Shown here one piece after another: positions 26,947 to 35,954 of a stretch of 64,000 bases of DNA. Position numbers and translations under genes: made by a program. The DNA is from UBA1847 sp942492205 (GTDB lineage Bacteria; Pseudomonadota; Gammaproteobacteria; Steroidobacterales; Woeseiaceae): assembly GCA_942492205.1 (NCBI GenBank), contig CALODT010000003.1, positions 310,001 to 374,000 on the forward strand, given 5' to 3'. Under the pieces are notes generated by a model. That model ran no database searches. It saw only the letters and a program-made list of their open reading frames with translations, and was not told the origin of the DNA. Each line of letters begins with the position of its first letter. Position 1 is the stretch's first letter.

Positions 26947-28197
26947 ATGGAAGCTCAATACGTTTATATAGGCCTTGCGGCGCTGTTCGGGCTGTTTATG
27001 GCCTGGGGTATCGGTGCCAATGATGTCGCGAATGCCATGGCGACGTCGGTTGGCTCTAAAGCGCTGACGATCAGGCAGGCAATCATTGTCGCGGCCATCT
27101 TCGAATTCTTAGGCGCCGTCCTGGCGGGCGGTGCCGTGACCGGCACAATACGCAAAGGTATCGTCGATGCCGAGGCACTCACTGGCACGCCGGAGCTGCT
27201 TATCTACGGCATGCTTGCTTCGTTACTTGCAGCCGGAAGCTGGCTGCTGATCGCGTCACGAAAAGGCTGGCCTGTATCGACGACGCACTCTATTGTCGGC
27301 GCGATTGTCGGATTTGCCGCGATCGGTATCGGCGTTGACGCAGTCAAGTGGGGCAAGGTCGGCACTATCGTCATGAGCTGGGTGGTTTCCCCGTTGACGG
27401 CCGGCTTTATCGCGTACCTGATTTACCGGAGCGTGCAGCGACTGATTTTGAGCCAGGACGATCCGCTCGAGAAAGCCAAGCGTTATGTGCCCGTGTATAT
27501 GTTTTTTGCGGCATTTACGATCACGCTGGTCACGATCCTGAAGGGCCTGAAACACGTCGGGCTCGAGATAAGTATCCGCGACAGCTACATGCTGGCGATC
27601 GTCATCGCGGTCGGCATAGCGCTCGTCGGCGCGCTCTTTATTAGCCGGATCAAGCCCGACCCCAAAGCCGAAAAGAGCCAGCATTTCTACACGGTGGAAC
27701 GTGTCTTCGGAATCCTGATGGTGGTTACCGCCTGCGGCATGGCTTTCGCGCACGGCTCAAACGATGTCGCAAACGCCATTGGGCCTGTGGCCGCCGTGGT
27801 CGGGATTGCAACCTCAGGCGAGATCGCGTCTCAGTCGGCACTCCCGGTCTGGGTGCTAATGCTGGGTGGTATCGGCATCGTGATCGGACTCGCAACCTTT
27901 GGACGGCACGTCATCGCAACCGTTGGTGAGAAGATCACTCAGCTGACACCCAGTCGCGGATTTGCTGCCGAACTCGCCGCGGCAACAACGATTGTCATCG
28001 CCTCCGGAACCGGCATTCCCATATCGACCACGCACACCCTGGTCGGGGCGGTGCTCGGTGTCGGGATGGCTCGCGGCATCGAGGCGATCGATCTGCGCGT
28101 GGTTGGCAGAATATTTGTGTCCTGGGTTGTGACGATACCGGCCGGCGCCATACTTGCCATCATCTTTTTCAAGATCTTCGAGGCAATATTGCCCTAG
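26947..28197 (+). CDS. pit: Low-affinity inorganic phosphate transporter, PiT family
   Basis: 416 residues with about 10 membrane helices. The duplicated PiT signature is present twice: GANDVANAMATSVGS near residue 23 and HGSNDVANAIGPVA in the second half, plus STTHSIVGA and STTHTLVGA. It imports metal-phosphate with protons. GGGGA-like ribosome site 6 bases upstream of ATG. The 103-base gap before it holds a repeated AATAAGAAGCC (26899-26909 and 26916-26926) with no known role. Confidence 0.93.
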   Translation: MEAQYVYIGLAALFGLFMAWGIGANDVANAMATSVGSKALTIRQAIIVAAIFEFLGAVLAGGAVTGTIRKGIVDAEALTGTPELLIYGMLASLLAAGSWLLIASRKGWPVSTTHSIVGAIVGFAAIGIGVDAVKWGKVGTIVMSWVVSPLTAGFIAYLIYRSVQRLILSQDDPLEKAKRYVPVYMFFAAFTITLVTILKGLKHVGLEISIRDSYMLAIVIAVGIALVGALFISRIKPDPKAEKSQHFYTVERVFGILMVVTACGMAFAHGSNDVANAIGPVAAVVGIATSGEIASQSALPVWVLMLGGIGIVIGLATFGRHVIATVGEKITQLTPSRGFAAELAAATTIVIASGTGIPISTTHTLVGAVLGVGMARGIEAIDLRVVGRIFVSWVVTIPAGAILAIIFFKIFEAILP

Positions 28198-28207
28198 AAA
28201 CCGCGCT

Positions 28208-29599
28208 CTATACGGAGCGAAGATACCAGTCGAAATCGAGCGCGCTGACGGTGTTGTGAAACTGCGCGCTTTCGGCGCGGCGGTTCATTGCAAAATACTT
28301 GCAGTACTCCTTGCCAAGGTACTGCGGCAGTATCTTGCTGCGTTCGAACTTGTCGATCGCCGCGTCCCAGCGATTTGGTATCTTCAGTTTCGGCCTGATG
28401 TTCGCCCCTTGTTCGATCATGGTTCCCGGAGCGCACTTGTTCTTCAGACCGTAGTGCACGCCAGCGACCACCGCCGCCGTAACAAGGTAAGGATTCGCAT
28501 CTGCGCCGGCAGGACGATGTTCAAAGCGAAGGTTGTTGGCGTCTGACTGGGGAATACGGATCGCGACGGCGCGATGATTGACCCCCCAGTTGGGTTCGAC
28601 AGGCGCGTACACATCGGGCCGCAGACGGCGATAGGAGTTTGCGTTCGGCGCAAGCAGCGCCGTTGCTTCCGGCATGGTCTTTAGCAGGCCACCGACCGCG
28701 TGCCGCAGCCGGGCTGAGAATGGCGGGCTGGAGAGGCTGTCCTTACCGCCTGAAAAATAGTTCTTGCCGTTCTTGTCCACGAGACTCATATGTATGTGCA
28801 GGCCGCTGCCAGAGTCTTCCTCAAAGGGCTTGGCCATGAAGCAGGCGACGAAGCCGTGTTTTCGCGCAGCGGCTTTGACAGCGCGTTTCAACAGTACGGC
28901 GTGGTCGCAGGCCAGCACCGGGTCGTCAATGTGGCGCAGGTTGATCTCGAACTGGCCCGGTGAGTATTCCGCAATTGCTGACTCGGCCGGGATGTTCTGC
29001 ACTTCGCAATAGTCATACACGTCGTTCAGGAAGTGCTCGATCTCCCACAGGTCGTCAGGGTGATAAACCTGCGCGCCGGGTTGCAGGCGTCCGACACCGG
29101 GCACATGCGGACCCGCGACAGTCGGTCGATCCGTCTTGGCGTCCAGCAGGTAAAACTCGAGTTCGGTCGCCATGACCATCGTCAGGCCCATTTTCTGAAG
29201 CGGTTGCATGGCGCGCTCCAGCACGGCGCGCGGGTCCGAGAACATCGGCACGCCGTCTTTCTCGTAGAGACGGAACAGCGCCTGTCCCATCGGTCGCTCT
29301 GACCAGGGAACCGGCGCGATACTACCCGGCACCAGTTCGGCGAACACGTCCGGATCGCCGTCATCCTGTCCGTAGGGAATGCCCGCGACCGTCTCACCCA
29401 GCGCCGTCAGCAGGGTTGTGCCGCCGCAGAACCAGAAGCCATCCTTGCAGACCTTCTCGAAATCTTCAGCGCGTATGCGTTTGCCTTTGAGAATCGCGTT
29501 CAGGTCCGGAAGCAACAGCTCCATTGCTTCGAACCCGCCGTGCTTGCGCTGCTGGCGGCGCAGCTCTGCAAGTAGCTGGTTTATTGCTGTTTTTTTCAT
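28208..29599 (-). CDS. Glutamine synthetase-like gamma-glutamylpolyamine synthetase
   Basis: 463 residues with the glutamine synthetase fold: ELEFYLLDAKT (metal Glu), GSGLHIHMSL, NSYRRLRPDVYAP, and RPAGADANPYLVTA. The adenylylation-site Tyr and other GlnA-specific features are absent, and the neighbours handle polyamines, so gamma-glutamylputrescine synthetase (PuuA/SpuI-like) is most likely. It is divergent from an IclR gene and shares a control region with it. Whether the substrate is putrescine, another polyamine or a monoamine cannot be told. Confidence 0.85.
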   Translation of the reverse strand: MKKTAINQLLAELRRQQRKHGGFEAMELLLPDLNAILKGKRIRAEDFEKVCKDGFWFCGGTTLLTALGETVAGIPYGQDDGDPDVFAELVPGSIAPVPWSERPMGQALFRLYEKDGVPMFSDPRAVLERAMQPLQKMGLTMVMATELEFYLLDAKTDRPTVAGPHVPGVGRLQPGAQVYHPDDLWEIEHFLNDVYDYCEVQNIPAESAIAEYSPGQFEINLRHIDDPVLACDHAVLLKRAVKAAARKHGFVACFMAKPFEEDSGSGLHIHMSLVDKNGKNYFSGGKDSLSSPPFSARLRHAVGGLLKTMPEATALLAPNANSYRRLRPDVYAPVEPNWGVNHRAVAIRIPQSDANNLRFEHRPAGADANPYLVTAAVVAGVHYGLKNKCAPGTMIEQGANIRPKLKIPNRWDAAIDKFERSKILPQYLGKEYCKYFAMNRRAESAQFHNTVSALDFDWYLRSV

Positions 29600-29675
29600 T
29601 GTGTGATCCGTAACGACGAGCCGGATCTGCGAGCATCGACGATTTTCGAGTGTCCCGCAAGCAACCGTCTGCTAT

Positions 29676-29706
29676 CATAATATGAACTTCAGAAGCATAA
29701 TATGAA
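29676..29706. promoter_or_regulatory. Direct repeats in the divergent control region, candidate IclR operator
   Basis: The 11-base sequence CATAATATGAA occurs at 29676-29686 and again at 29696-29706, exactly 20 bases apart (two helical turns), with CTTCAGAAG between them. The second copy includes the ATG of the IclR gene. The pair lies between the divergent glutamine synthetase-like gene and the regulator. This spacing fits a dimeric repressor bound on one face of DNA. Confidence 0.5.
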
Positions 29707-30478
29707 ATCACAAATGACTGATACGGCACCCCCGCAGGGCGCACAGGCTGCGTTGCGGGCTCTGCGCCTGCTAAAACTGTTCACGCCGGACAAGCCAGAG
29801 CTCAAGCTCGCTGAAGTCAGTGCCCTGACCGGTCTCAACAAGACCACGACGCATCGACTGCTGCAGGCGCTGCAGAGTGAGTCGATGATCGACCGAAATC
29901 CGGTGGGTGGCGCTTACCGATTGGGGCCGGCTTTGATGGCACTTGGCGTGCAGGCCCTGTCGAGCAACGACTTGAGGCTTCGCGCGCGGCCGCTCCTCAC
30001 GCAGATGGCGCAGGAAACAGGGGAGACGGCAACGCTCGAAGTACCAATCGACGACATGATGCTGATTCTTGATGAGGTAAGCGGCAGTCATTTCGTTGGC
30101 GCGGCTGCCAACGTAGGAACGCGTTGGCCCATGCATGCCACCTCGACGGGCAAAGCGCTGGTTGCCTTTGACGAGCAGGGCATGCTTCGCCTGGGCGAGC
30201 AGTTTCAGGCGCTCACGGCGAAGACCATTACGGAGCGCAGTGAACTCGAGATACAGCTGGGTGAAATCCGCAGGCGCGGTTTTGCGGAGACTGTCGACGA
30301 ACTCGAGGATGGTTTTTCGGGCGTTGGCGCCATCGTGCGCGGCGCCATGGGGCAGGTCCTGGGCGCGCTGTCCATCTGTGGTCCGACGCAGCGCCTGTCG
30401 GCCGAGCGCAGGGCGAGCTTTGGCGTGACCTTGTGCGACGCGGCCCGGCGCCTGCAGTCTGAGCAGTGGCGGCACTAG
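29702..30478 (+). CDS. IclR-family transcriptional regulator
   Basis: 258 residues. The N-terminal winged helix reads LKLAEVSALTGLNKTTTHRLLQAL, and the C-terminal effector domain contains HATSTGKALVAFD and GAIVRGAMGQVLGALSI, both typical of IclR. ATG at 29702; an alternative Met lies four codons on. It lies between two polyamine transcription units and so probably controls them with a polyamine-derived effector; the effector is inferred. Confidence 0.92.
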   Translation: MKSQMTDTAPPQGAQAALRALRLLKLFTPDKPELKLAEVSALTGLNKTTTHRLLQALQSESMIDRNPVGGAYRLGPALMALGVQALSSNDLRLRARPLLTQMAQETGETATLEVPIDDMMLILDEVSGSHFVGAAANVGTRWPMHATSTGKALVAFDEQGMLRLGEQFQALTAKTITERSELEIQLGEIRRRGFAETVDELEDGFSGVGAIVRGAMGQVLGALSICGPTQRLSAERRASFGVTLCDAARRLQSEQWRH

Positions 30479-30539
30479 TGCATGCGAAGGCCCATGCTAA
30501 TATTCCTCGCAGCGAACAATAAGAAGTAAAGCGCTTTTT

Positions 30540-31298
30540 ATGGATCCGAAACCCCTGGTTGGTGTGCCCGCAGACAGGCGAGTCATCGACCCGCATCCAT
30601 TTCACATGGTCGGCGAGAAGTATGTCAATGCGCTCATCAAGGGCTCTGATGCATTGCCGCTGTTGATTCCCGTGATGCCCGGCGACGTCGATATCGACCA
30701 GCTGCTTGCGAGTCTTGACGGCATATTCCTGACAGGCAGCTATTCGAATGTCGAGCCGCATCACTATGACGGCACGGCCAGCGAGGCAGGTACGCTGCAC
30801 GATCCGCATCGCGACGCGGTCACGTTGCCGCTGGCGAGGCGGGCGCTCGAAACCGGTGTGCCATTACTGGCCGTTTGTCGCGGATTTCAGGAACTCAATG
30901 TAGCGCTCGGTGGCACCTTGCACCAGAAGGTCCACGAGGTACCGGGTTACCACAATCACCTCGAGAACAAGGACGATCCGCTGGACAAACAGTATGGCCC
31001 GTCGCACCCGGTAGGCCTTGCGGATGGCGGGCTGCTGCGGGAACTCGCAGGTTCGGACAGCGTGATGGTCAATTCGCTGCATGCGCAGGGCGTAGCGAAA
31101 CTGGCCCCGGGCGTTACGGTTGAGGCCATTGCCGATGACGGGCTGATAGAGGCTTTTCAAGTCGACGATGTCCCGGGATTCGCGCTGGCGGTGCAATGGC
31201 ATCCGGAATGGCGTGTCATGGACAACGAATTATCGAAAGCAATTTTCAAGGCGTTTGGCGACGCGTGCAGAAAGCATGCGGGCCAGCGACGGGTGTAA
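30540..31298 (+). CDS. puuD: PuuD-like gamma-glutamyl-GABA hydrolase (class I amidotransferase)
   Basis: 252 residues of peptidase family C26. The nucleophile Cys is in LLAVCRGFQELNVALGG, and the catalytic His and Glu are in QWHPEW. It is expected to free GABA from gamma-glutamyl-GABA in the Puu pathway. It is followed by a second glutamine synthetase-like gene whose GTG start begins one base after its stop. Family firm; the exact amide substrate is inferred. Confidence 0.88.
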   Translation: MDPKPLVGVPADRRVIDPHPFHMVGEKYVNALIKGSDALPLLIPVMPGDVDIDQLLASLDGIFLTGSYSNVEPHHYDGTASEAGTLHDPHRDAVTLPLARRALETGVPLLAVCRGFQELNVALGGTLHQKVHEVPGYHNHLENKDDPLDKQYGPSHPVGLADGGLLRELAGSDSVMVNSLHAQGVAKLAPGVTVEAIADDGLIEAFQVDDVPGFALAVQWHPEWRVMDNELSKAIFKAFGDACRKHAGQRRV

Positions 31299-31299
31299 T

Positions 31300-32631
31300 G
31301 TGAGTACTAATGAAGTTTTTCAATCGTGGTTCCGCGAGCGCGACATAGAAGATGTCGAGGCCTTCGTTCCTGATATGGCGGGCTCGGCGCGCGGCAAGGT
31401 GATACCGGCTGACAAGTTCGGTTCCGGCGAGATGAAGATGCCCGAGGCAATCTTCTCGCAGACGATTTCCGGTGACTACATCGCAGATGAGTGCAATGTC
31501 GAGGATCGCGATATGTTGCTGACTCCCGATCCCAGCACCATACGACCGGTGCCGTGGGCCTCGGACCCGGCAGCCTCGGTGTTTCTCGATTGCTACCATC
31601 GCGACGGTTCGGCCGTCGCGCAGTCACCGCGAAATGTCTTGCGAACGATACTGGCGAAGTACGAGTCGCGAGGCTGGATACCGGTGGTTGCTCCTGAAGT
31701 GGAGTTTTACCTGCTCAGCCCGCATTCCGACCCGACTCTCGAGGCAGAGCCGCCGGAGGGCAGGCTGGGCTGGACCGAGGGCGCGCGCCAGCCTTACAGC
31801 ATCGACACGATGAACGACTTCGACCCTTTCATCAACGACGTTTATGCCTATTGCGAGGCGCAGGGTATCCGGATCGATACCCTGTCGCAGGAAATGGGGC
31901 CGGCGCAGTTCGAAATAAATTTCCTGCACGGCAACGCGCTCGACAATGCGGACCAGGTGTTCCTTTTCAAGCGTACGATTCGCGAAGCGGCCATCGAACA
32001 TGAAATGCACGCAACCTTTCTTGCCAAACCGATGTCCGAAGAGGCGGGCAGCGCGCTGCATATTCACCAGAGCATTGTCGACAAGCAGGGCAACAACATC
32101 TTTTCAACGGCGGACGGTCAGGCAAGCGAGCTGTTCTACGGCTTCCTGGGCGGCCTGCAGCGCTACATGCCCGATACCATGCTGGTATTCGCGCCCTACG
32201 TGAATTCGTATCGACGCTTTATGAATCCGGAGGCCTCGCCGGTCAATCTGGCCTGGGCAGTAGACAATCGAACCGTCGGCTTGCGCGTCCCGGATTCGGC
32301 CGCAGACGCACGGCGCATCGAAAATCGCCTTGCGGGCAGCGACGTCAATCCCTACCTCGCGATTGCGGCGTCGCTGGCATGCGGCTATCTCGGCATGATC
32401 GAGGGACTGAAACCGACCGAGGCGACGGTCGGCAGCGCCTATGGAAAAGATGTTGAGCTGCATCGCCATATTTACTCGGCGATCGAGGCGCTGCGCGGCA
32501 GCAATGCGATGCGCAGCATGCTGGGAGATGAATTCGTAACTTTGTACACAGCGCTCAAGGACCAGGAGTACCGGGAGTTCCAGGAAATTATCACGCCCTG
32601 GGAACGCGAGATCCTGATGTTCAACGTGTAG
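31300..32631 (+). CDS. Second glutamine synthetase-like gamma-glutamylpolyamine synthetase
   Basis: 443 residues starting at GTG 31300 (VSTNEVFQSWF). Synthetase motifs: PEVEFYLLSP, EEAGSALHIHQSI, VNSYRRFMNPEASP, and AGSDVNPYLAIAA. The GSALHIHQS form is shared with PuuA/SpuB-type enzymes. It is only moderately similar to the copy at 28208, so the two probably act on different amines. It is translationally close to the PuuD-like hydrolase. Confidence 0.87.
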   Translation: MSTNEVFQSWFRERDIEDVEAFVPDMAGSARGKVIPADKFGSGEMKMPEAIFSQTISGDYIADECNVEDRDMLLTPDPSTIRPVPWASDPAASVFLDCYHRDGSAVAQSPRNVLRTILAKYESRGWIPVVAPEVEFYLLSPHSDPTLEAEPPEGRLGWTEGARQPYSIDTMNDFDPFINDVYAYCEAQGIRIDTLSQEMGPAQFEINFLHGNALDNADQVFLFKRTIREAAIEHEMHATFLAKPMSEEAGSALHIHQSIVDKQGNNIFSTADGQASELFYGFLGGLQRYMPDTMLVFAPYVNSYRRFMNPEASPVNLAWAVDNRTVGLRVPDSAADARRIENRLAGSDVNPYLAIAASLACGYLGMIEGLKPTEATVGSAYGKDVELHRHIYSAIEALRGSNAMRSMLGDEFVTLYTALKDQEYREFQEIITPWEREILMFNV

Positions 32632-32756
32632 TCGCTTTATTCACAAGACGACGGGTGTTTCAGTATATGGTCCGCCAGCGGACACGGGTTTACGGCGCGG
32701 CTAGTATTTCAGGGACAGTTAAATTGCAGCAGGCGTTTGCCTGAGTGAGGTCAGTT

Positions 32757-34130
32757 ATGGCAGCCATTGAGAAGCGTTCCCGCGGGGACTGGCAGGAGCT
32801 CGATAAAGAGCATCATCTGCATCCGTTTACAGACCACAAGAGCCTGCATAAGAAGCGTGCGCGCATTATTACGCGTGCCGAAGGCGTCTATATTTTCGAT
32901 GCCGATGGCAACAAGATACTCGACGGCATGTCGGGATTGTGGTGTGTCAATGCGGGCTACGGGCGCGACGAACTGGTACAGGCGGCCACCGAGCAGATGA
33001 AAGAGCTGCCTTACTACAACAATTTCTTCCAGTGTGCGCACCCGCCCTCGATAGAGCTCGCCTCGGTGCTGCAGAAGATAAGTCCGCCGCAGTTCAATCG
33101 CGTGTTTTTCGCAGGCTCCGGCTCCGAGTCGAATGACACCATCGTGCGCATGGTGCGAACCTACTGGGACCTCATGGGACAGCCCGAACGGCATACGATC
33201 ATCAGCCGCGAGAACGCGTATCACGGGTCGACCGTGGCGGCCGCCAGCCTTGGCGGTATGAAGCCGATGCACGCGCAGAGTGGCCTCCCTATCCCGGGCA
33301 TCGTCCATGTCCAACAGCCCTACTGGTTCGGCAGCGACCACAGCTTGTCGCCGCCGGAATTCGGTATCGCGGCGGCTCGCGCTGTCGAGGACAAGATAAA
33401 AGAAATCGGGCCGGACAAGGTCGCCGCGTTTATCGGCGAGCCCATTCAGGGCGCCGGCGGTGTCATCGTGCCACCGGACAGCTACTGGCCTGAGGTGCAG
33501 CGAATTTGTGACGAGTACGGCATCCTCCTGATTTCTGACGAAGTCATCACCGGTATGGGCAGGCTGGGAGAGTGGTTCGGCGCGGACTACTTTGGCACGC
33601 GGCCTGACTTCATGACGTTCGCCAAAGGCGTGACCTCCGGATACCTGCCGCTGGGTGGCGTGTTCGTCAGCGACCGCGTTGCCGACGTACTGATTGAAAA
33701 AGGCGGGGAGTTCTTTCACGGATACACGTACTCGGGCCACCCTGTGGCATGCGCGGTTGCCATTGCAAATATTCGGCTGATCCAGCAGGAGCACCTCGTC
33801 GAGCGTATCAGGGACGATATCGGGCCCTACCTGCAAGAGAAATGGCGTGCGCTCGGTGAACACCCGCTGGTAGGTGATACGCGAATGGTGGGCCTGATGG
33901 GCGCGCTGGAGCTGGTCAGAAACAAGGATCCGCTCGAGCGTTTCAAGGAGGCACAGGGTGCCGGCGTGGTTTTTCGCGACCTGCTGATGCAGGATGGCGT
34001 CTGCCTGCGCGCGGTAGGCGACACGATTATCTGTGCGCCACCTTTTATACTGAGTCATGCCGAGGCGGACGAGTTGATTGAAAAGACCTGGGTAGCTCTG
34101 GACCGATCGCAACAGGCATTGCTCGGCTAA
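32757..34130 (+). CDS. spuC: Putrescine/polyamine aminotransferase (SpuC-like)
   Basis: 457 residues, class III PLP transaminase. N-terminal HHLHPFTDHKSLHKKRARII, then GLWCVNAGYGR, GSGSESNDT, YHGSTVAAASLGGM, ISDEVITGMGR and the PLP Lys in FAKGVTSGYLPLGG match Pseudomonas SpuC closely. It transfers the amino group of putrescine (or cadaverine, spermidine) to pyruvate. ATG 32757 has GAGG 7 bases upstream; GTG 32745 is less likely. It lies 126 bases after the synthetase gene. Confidence 0.9.
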   Translation: MAAIEKRSRGDWQELDKEHHLHPFTDHKSLHKKRARIITRAEGVYIFDADGNKILDGMSGLWCVNAGYGRDELVQAATEQMKELPYYNNFFQCAHPPSIELASVLQKISPPQFNRVFFAGSGSESNDTIVRMVRTYWDLMGQPERHTIISRENAYHGSTVAAASLGGMKPMHAQSGLPIPGIVHVQQPYWFGSDHSLSPPEFGIAAARAVEDKIKEIGPDKVAAFIGEPIQGAGGVIVPPDSYWPEVQRICDEYGILLISDEVITGMGRLGEWFGADYFGTRPDFMTFAKGVTSGYLPLGGVFVSDRVADVLIEKGGEFFHGYTYSGHPVACAVAIANIRLIQQEHLVERIRDDIGPYLQEKWRALGEHPLVGDTRMVGLMGALELVRNKDPLERFKEAQGAGVVFRDLLMQDGVCLRAVGDTIICAPPFILSHAEADELIEKTWVALDRSQQALLG

Positions 34131-34153
34131 CGCCGCAGAGGAGGAGCCAGGTC

Positions 34154-35107
34154 TTGGACAAGCATGATAACGACTACGCCATCACTCGCGACAGCCTGTA
34201 TGGCACGACGCCGGAACCTACTTACGCCGGTGTCACTTCATTCATGCGACGCAAGTACACGCGCGACCTTTCCGGCGTTGATGTAGCCGTTACAGGCATT
34301 CCGCTGGACACGGCAACGACCAATCGGCCGGGCGCTCGCTTCGGCCCGCGCAGCATCCGCAACGCATCGACGATAATGGCCTGGGAAAAGCCGTATGGCA
34401 TGGCGTTCGATCCGTTCGACAAGCTCGCGGTCGCCGATGTCGGTGACTGCATGTTCGATTTTGGACGGCCTGAAAACGTGCCTGCGGAAATAGAGGCTCA
34501 CGCCTTCAAAATAATCGATCAGGGTGCGGCGCTGCTGAGTCTTGGCGGCGACCATTTCGTTGCGTACCCGCTGCTAAAAGCGCATGCGCAAAAACACGGC
34601 GCGCCGCTGTCTCTTTTGCACTTCGACGCGCATAGCGACACCTGGGCAGACGAGAACGACCGTATCGATCACGGCACAATGTTCTATTGGGCTGCCAGGT
34701 ACGGCATTGTCGATCCGGCGACGTCAGTTCAGATCGGACTGCGTACAAGCAACCCTGACACGCTTGGGTTTAACGTGCTGGACGCTCCGTGGATTCACGA
34801 ACGAGGCATCGACGCGACGATCAAGGCCGCCCGCGACGTCCTCGGGGACCGACCTGTCTACGTGACCTTTGACATCGATTGCCTGGACCCCAGCTATGCG
34901 CCCGGCACGGGCACCCCGGTGTGCGGAGGCCTGACCAGCCATCAGGCGATGTCGATCCTGCGCGGGATGCGAGGTATCAACATTGTTGGTATGGATATTG
35001 TCGAAGTTGCGCCAGCCTACGACGTCGGGGAAATTACCGCACTCGCAGCCTGCCACCTGGCCATGGAAATGCTGTATCTGTATGCGTGCCGTCCGGGGCG
35101 CCAATAG
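34154..35107 (+). CDS. speB: Agmatinase
   Basis: 317 residues of the ureohydrolase family. Manganese ligands lie in GGDHF, HFDAHSDTW and TFDIDCLDP; GGLTSHQA and GMDIVEVAPAYD are typical of SpeB, and the whole sequence follows E. coli SpeB closely. It hydrolyses agmatine to putrescine and urea. The start is TTG at 34154 with GAGGAG 7 bases before; there is no in-frame ATG nearby. Placed right after spuC, it feeds putrescine into that enzyme. Confidence 0.93.
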   Translation: MDKHDNDYAITRDSLYGTTPEPTYAGVTSFMRRKYTRDLSGVDVAVTGIPLDTATTNRPGARFGPRSIRNASTIMAWEKPYGMAFDPFDKLAVADVGDCMFDFGRPENVPAEIEAHAFKIIDQGAALLSLGGDHFVAYPLLKAHAQKHGAPLSLLHFDAHSDTWADENDRIDHGTMFYWAARYGIVDPATSVQIGLRTSNPDTLGFNVLDAPWIHERGIDATIKAARDVLGDRPVYVTFDIDCLDPSYAPGTGTPVCGGLTSHQAMSILRGMRGINIVGMDIVEVAPAYDVGEITALAACHLAMEMLYLYACRPGRQ

Positions 35108-35180
35108 CAGTCGGTAAACAGGCACGCTGCAATCGGCCGATGCATCCCAGTGTTGAGCCGTGCACAGACCCGAGGTTGGA

Positions 35181-35858
35181 TCAGGCAGTCGAGGGCATGT
35201 CGCCCGGAAGAAAAACGGCGACGATCATGTCGGCTATTTCATCCAGCGTGTCCTGAGACTCTACGTCGATATCGCTGGATGCTTTGAGTTCATTGCCGAG
35301 CGCCAGCAGACCTCCTGATGAGAGGCGAATCATGTTGAACAGCAGTTTCGCGTTGCCTTTGGGCGCGACACCAAGTCGCTGCAACTCCTCGATCAATTCG
35401 AAAACCGGTTCGAACAGCGGCTTCAAGTGAGTCTCGATCAACCAGTCCAGCCGTTCGTTTGGAAAATGTGCCTCTTGTACCAGGACCTTGTGCATGGCGG
35501 GTTGCTGCTTTGCGTAGCGGACATAACTTCGAATCAGGGAAGACATGCGTGCCTTGGGACAGTCGTTGGCACTTTCCTGAAAAGCCGGACTCAGCGAGTT
35601 TCTGAAACTCAGGAATTCCCGGTTGGCCGCGGCGCGCCACAGCGCGTCTTTGTTCTTGAAGTGATAGGTGATGAGCGGGTGATGTACGCCAGCGCGATCG
35701 GCAATGTCGCGTGTCGACGTGCCGTTGAAGCCGTTTTCCGAGAATGCCTCGACGGCAGCATCCAGCAATTTCTGTTGCGTAACGATGCTGCGTTTTTGCT
35801 GCTTGCGACCGCCGCGCAAGTTGTTGTTATCGGTTTCAGCTGACACGATTTCCGCCAA
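35181..35858 (-). CDS. TetR-family regulator, probably of polyamine genes
   Basis: 225 residues. The helix-turn-helix reads LLDAAVEAFSENGFNGTSTRDIADRAG in family form, then VHHPLITYHFKNKDALW. The C-terminal domain is TetR_C-like and variable. Start uncertain: TTG at 35858 or GTG at 35846, the latter preceded by GCGGA. It is convergent with agmatinase (74 bases apart). Control of the neighbouring polyamine genes is inferred. Confidence 0.85.
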   Translation of the reverse strand: MAEIVSAETDNNNLRGGRKQQKRSIVTQQKLLDAAVEAFSENGFNGTSTRDIADRAGVHHPLITYHFKNKDALWRAAANREFLSFRNSLSPAFQESANDCPKARMSSLIRSYVRYAKQQPAMHKVLVQEAHFPNERLDWLIETHLKPLFEPVFELIEELQRLGVAPKGNAKLLFNMIRLSSGGLLALGNELKASSDIDVESQDTLDEIADMIVAVFLPGDMPSTA

Positions 35859-35862
35859 GAAA

Positions 35863-35886
35863 AATCCCGCTTAGAGTAGCGGGATT
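35863..35886 (-). terminator. Rho-independent terminator after the receiver/TonB gene
   Basis: A perfect 9-base stem, AATCCCGCT (35863-35871) with AGCGGGATT (35878-35886), loop of 6. Read on the minus strand it is followed by TTTTTCTT, a clear U-tract. It lies 69 bases beyond the stop of the 916-residue gene and directly before the TetR start. Confidence 0.85.
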
Positions 35887-35954
35887 CGTAATCGTGATCC
35901 AGTTTGGAAAAGAAATTCGAGCTTGTTGCGGCTCAGCGGGCCGACGCCTGCCTG

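Noticed and set aside
32670..32683. Palindrome GTCCGC-CA-GCGGAC before spuC
   Set aside because: Short and single; could be chance in GC-rich sequence.
32751..34112. Long open frame antisense to the SpuC-like gene (453 codons)
   Set aside because: No motif; mirror of an intact, well-conserved gene.
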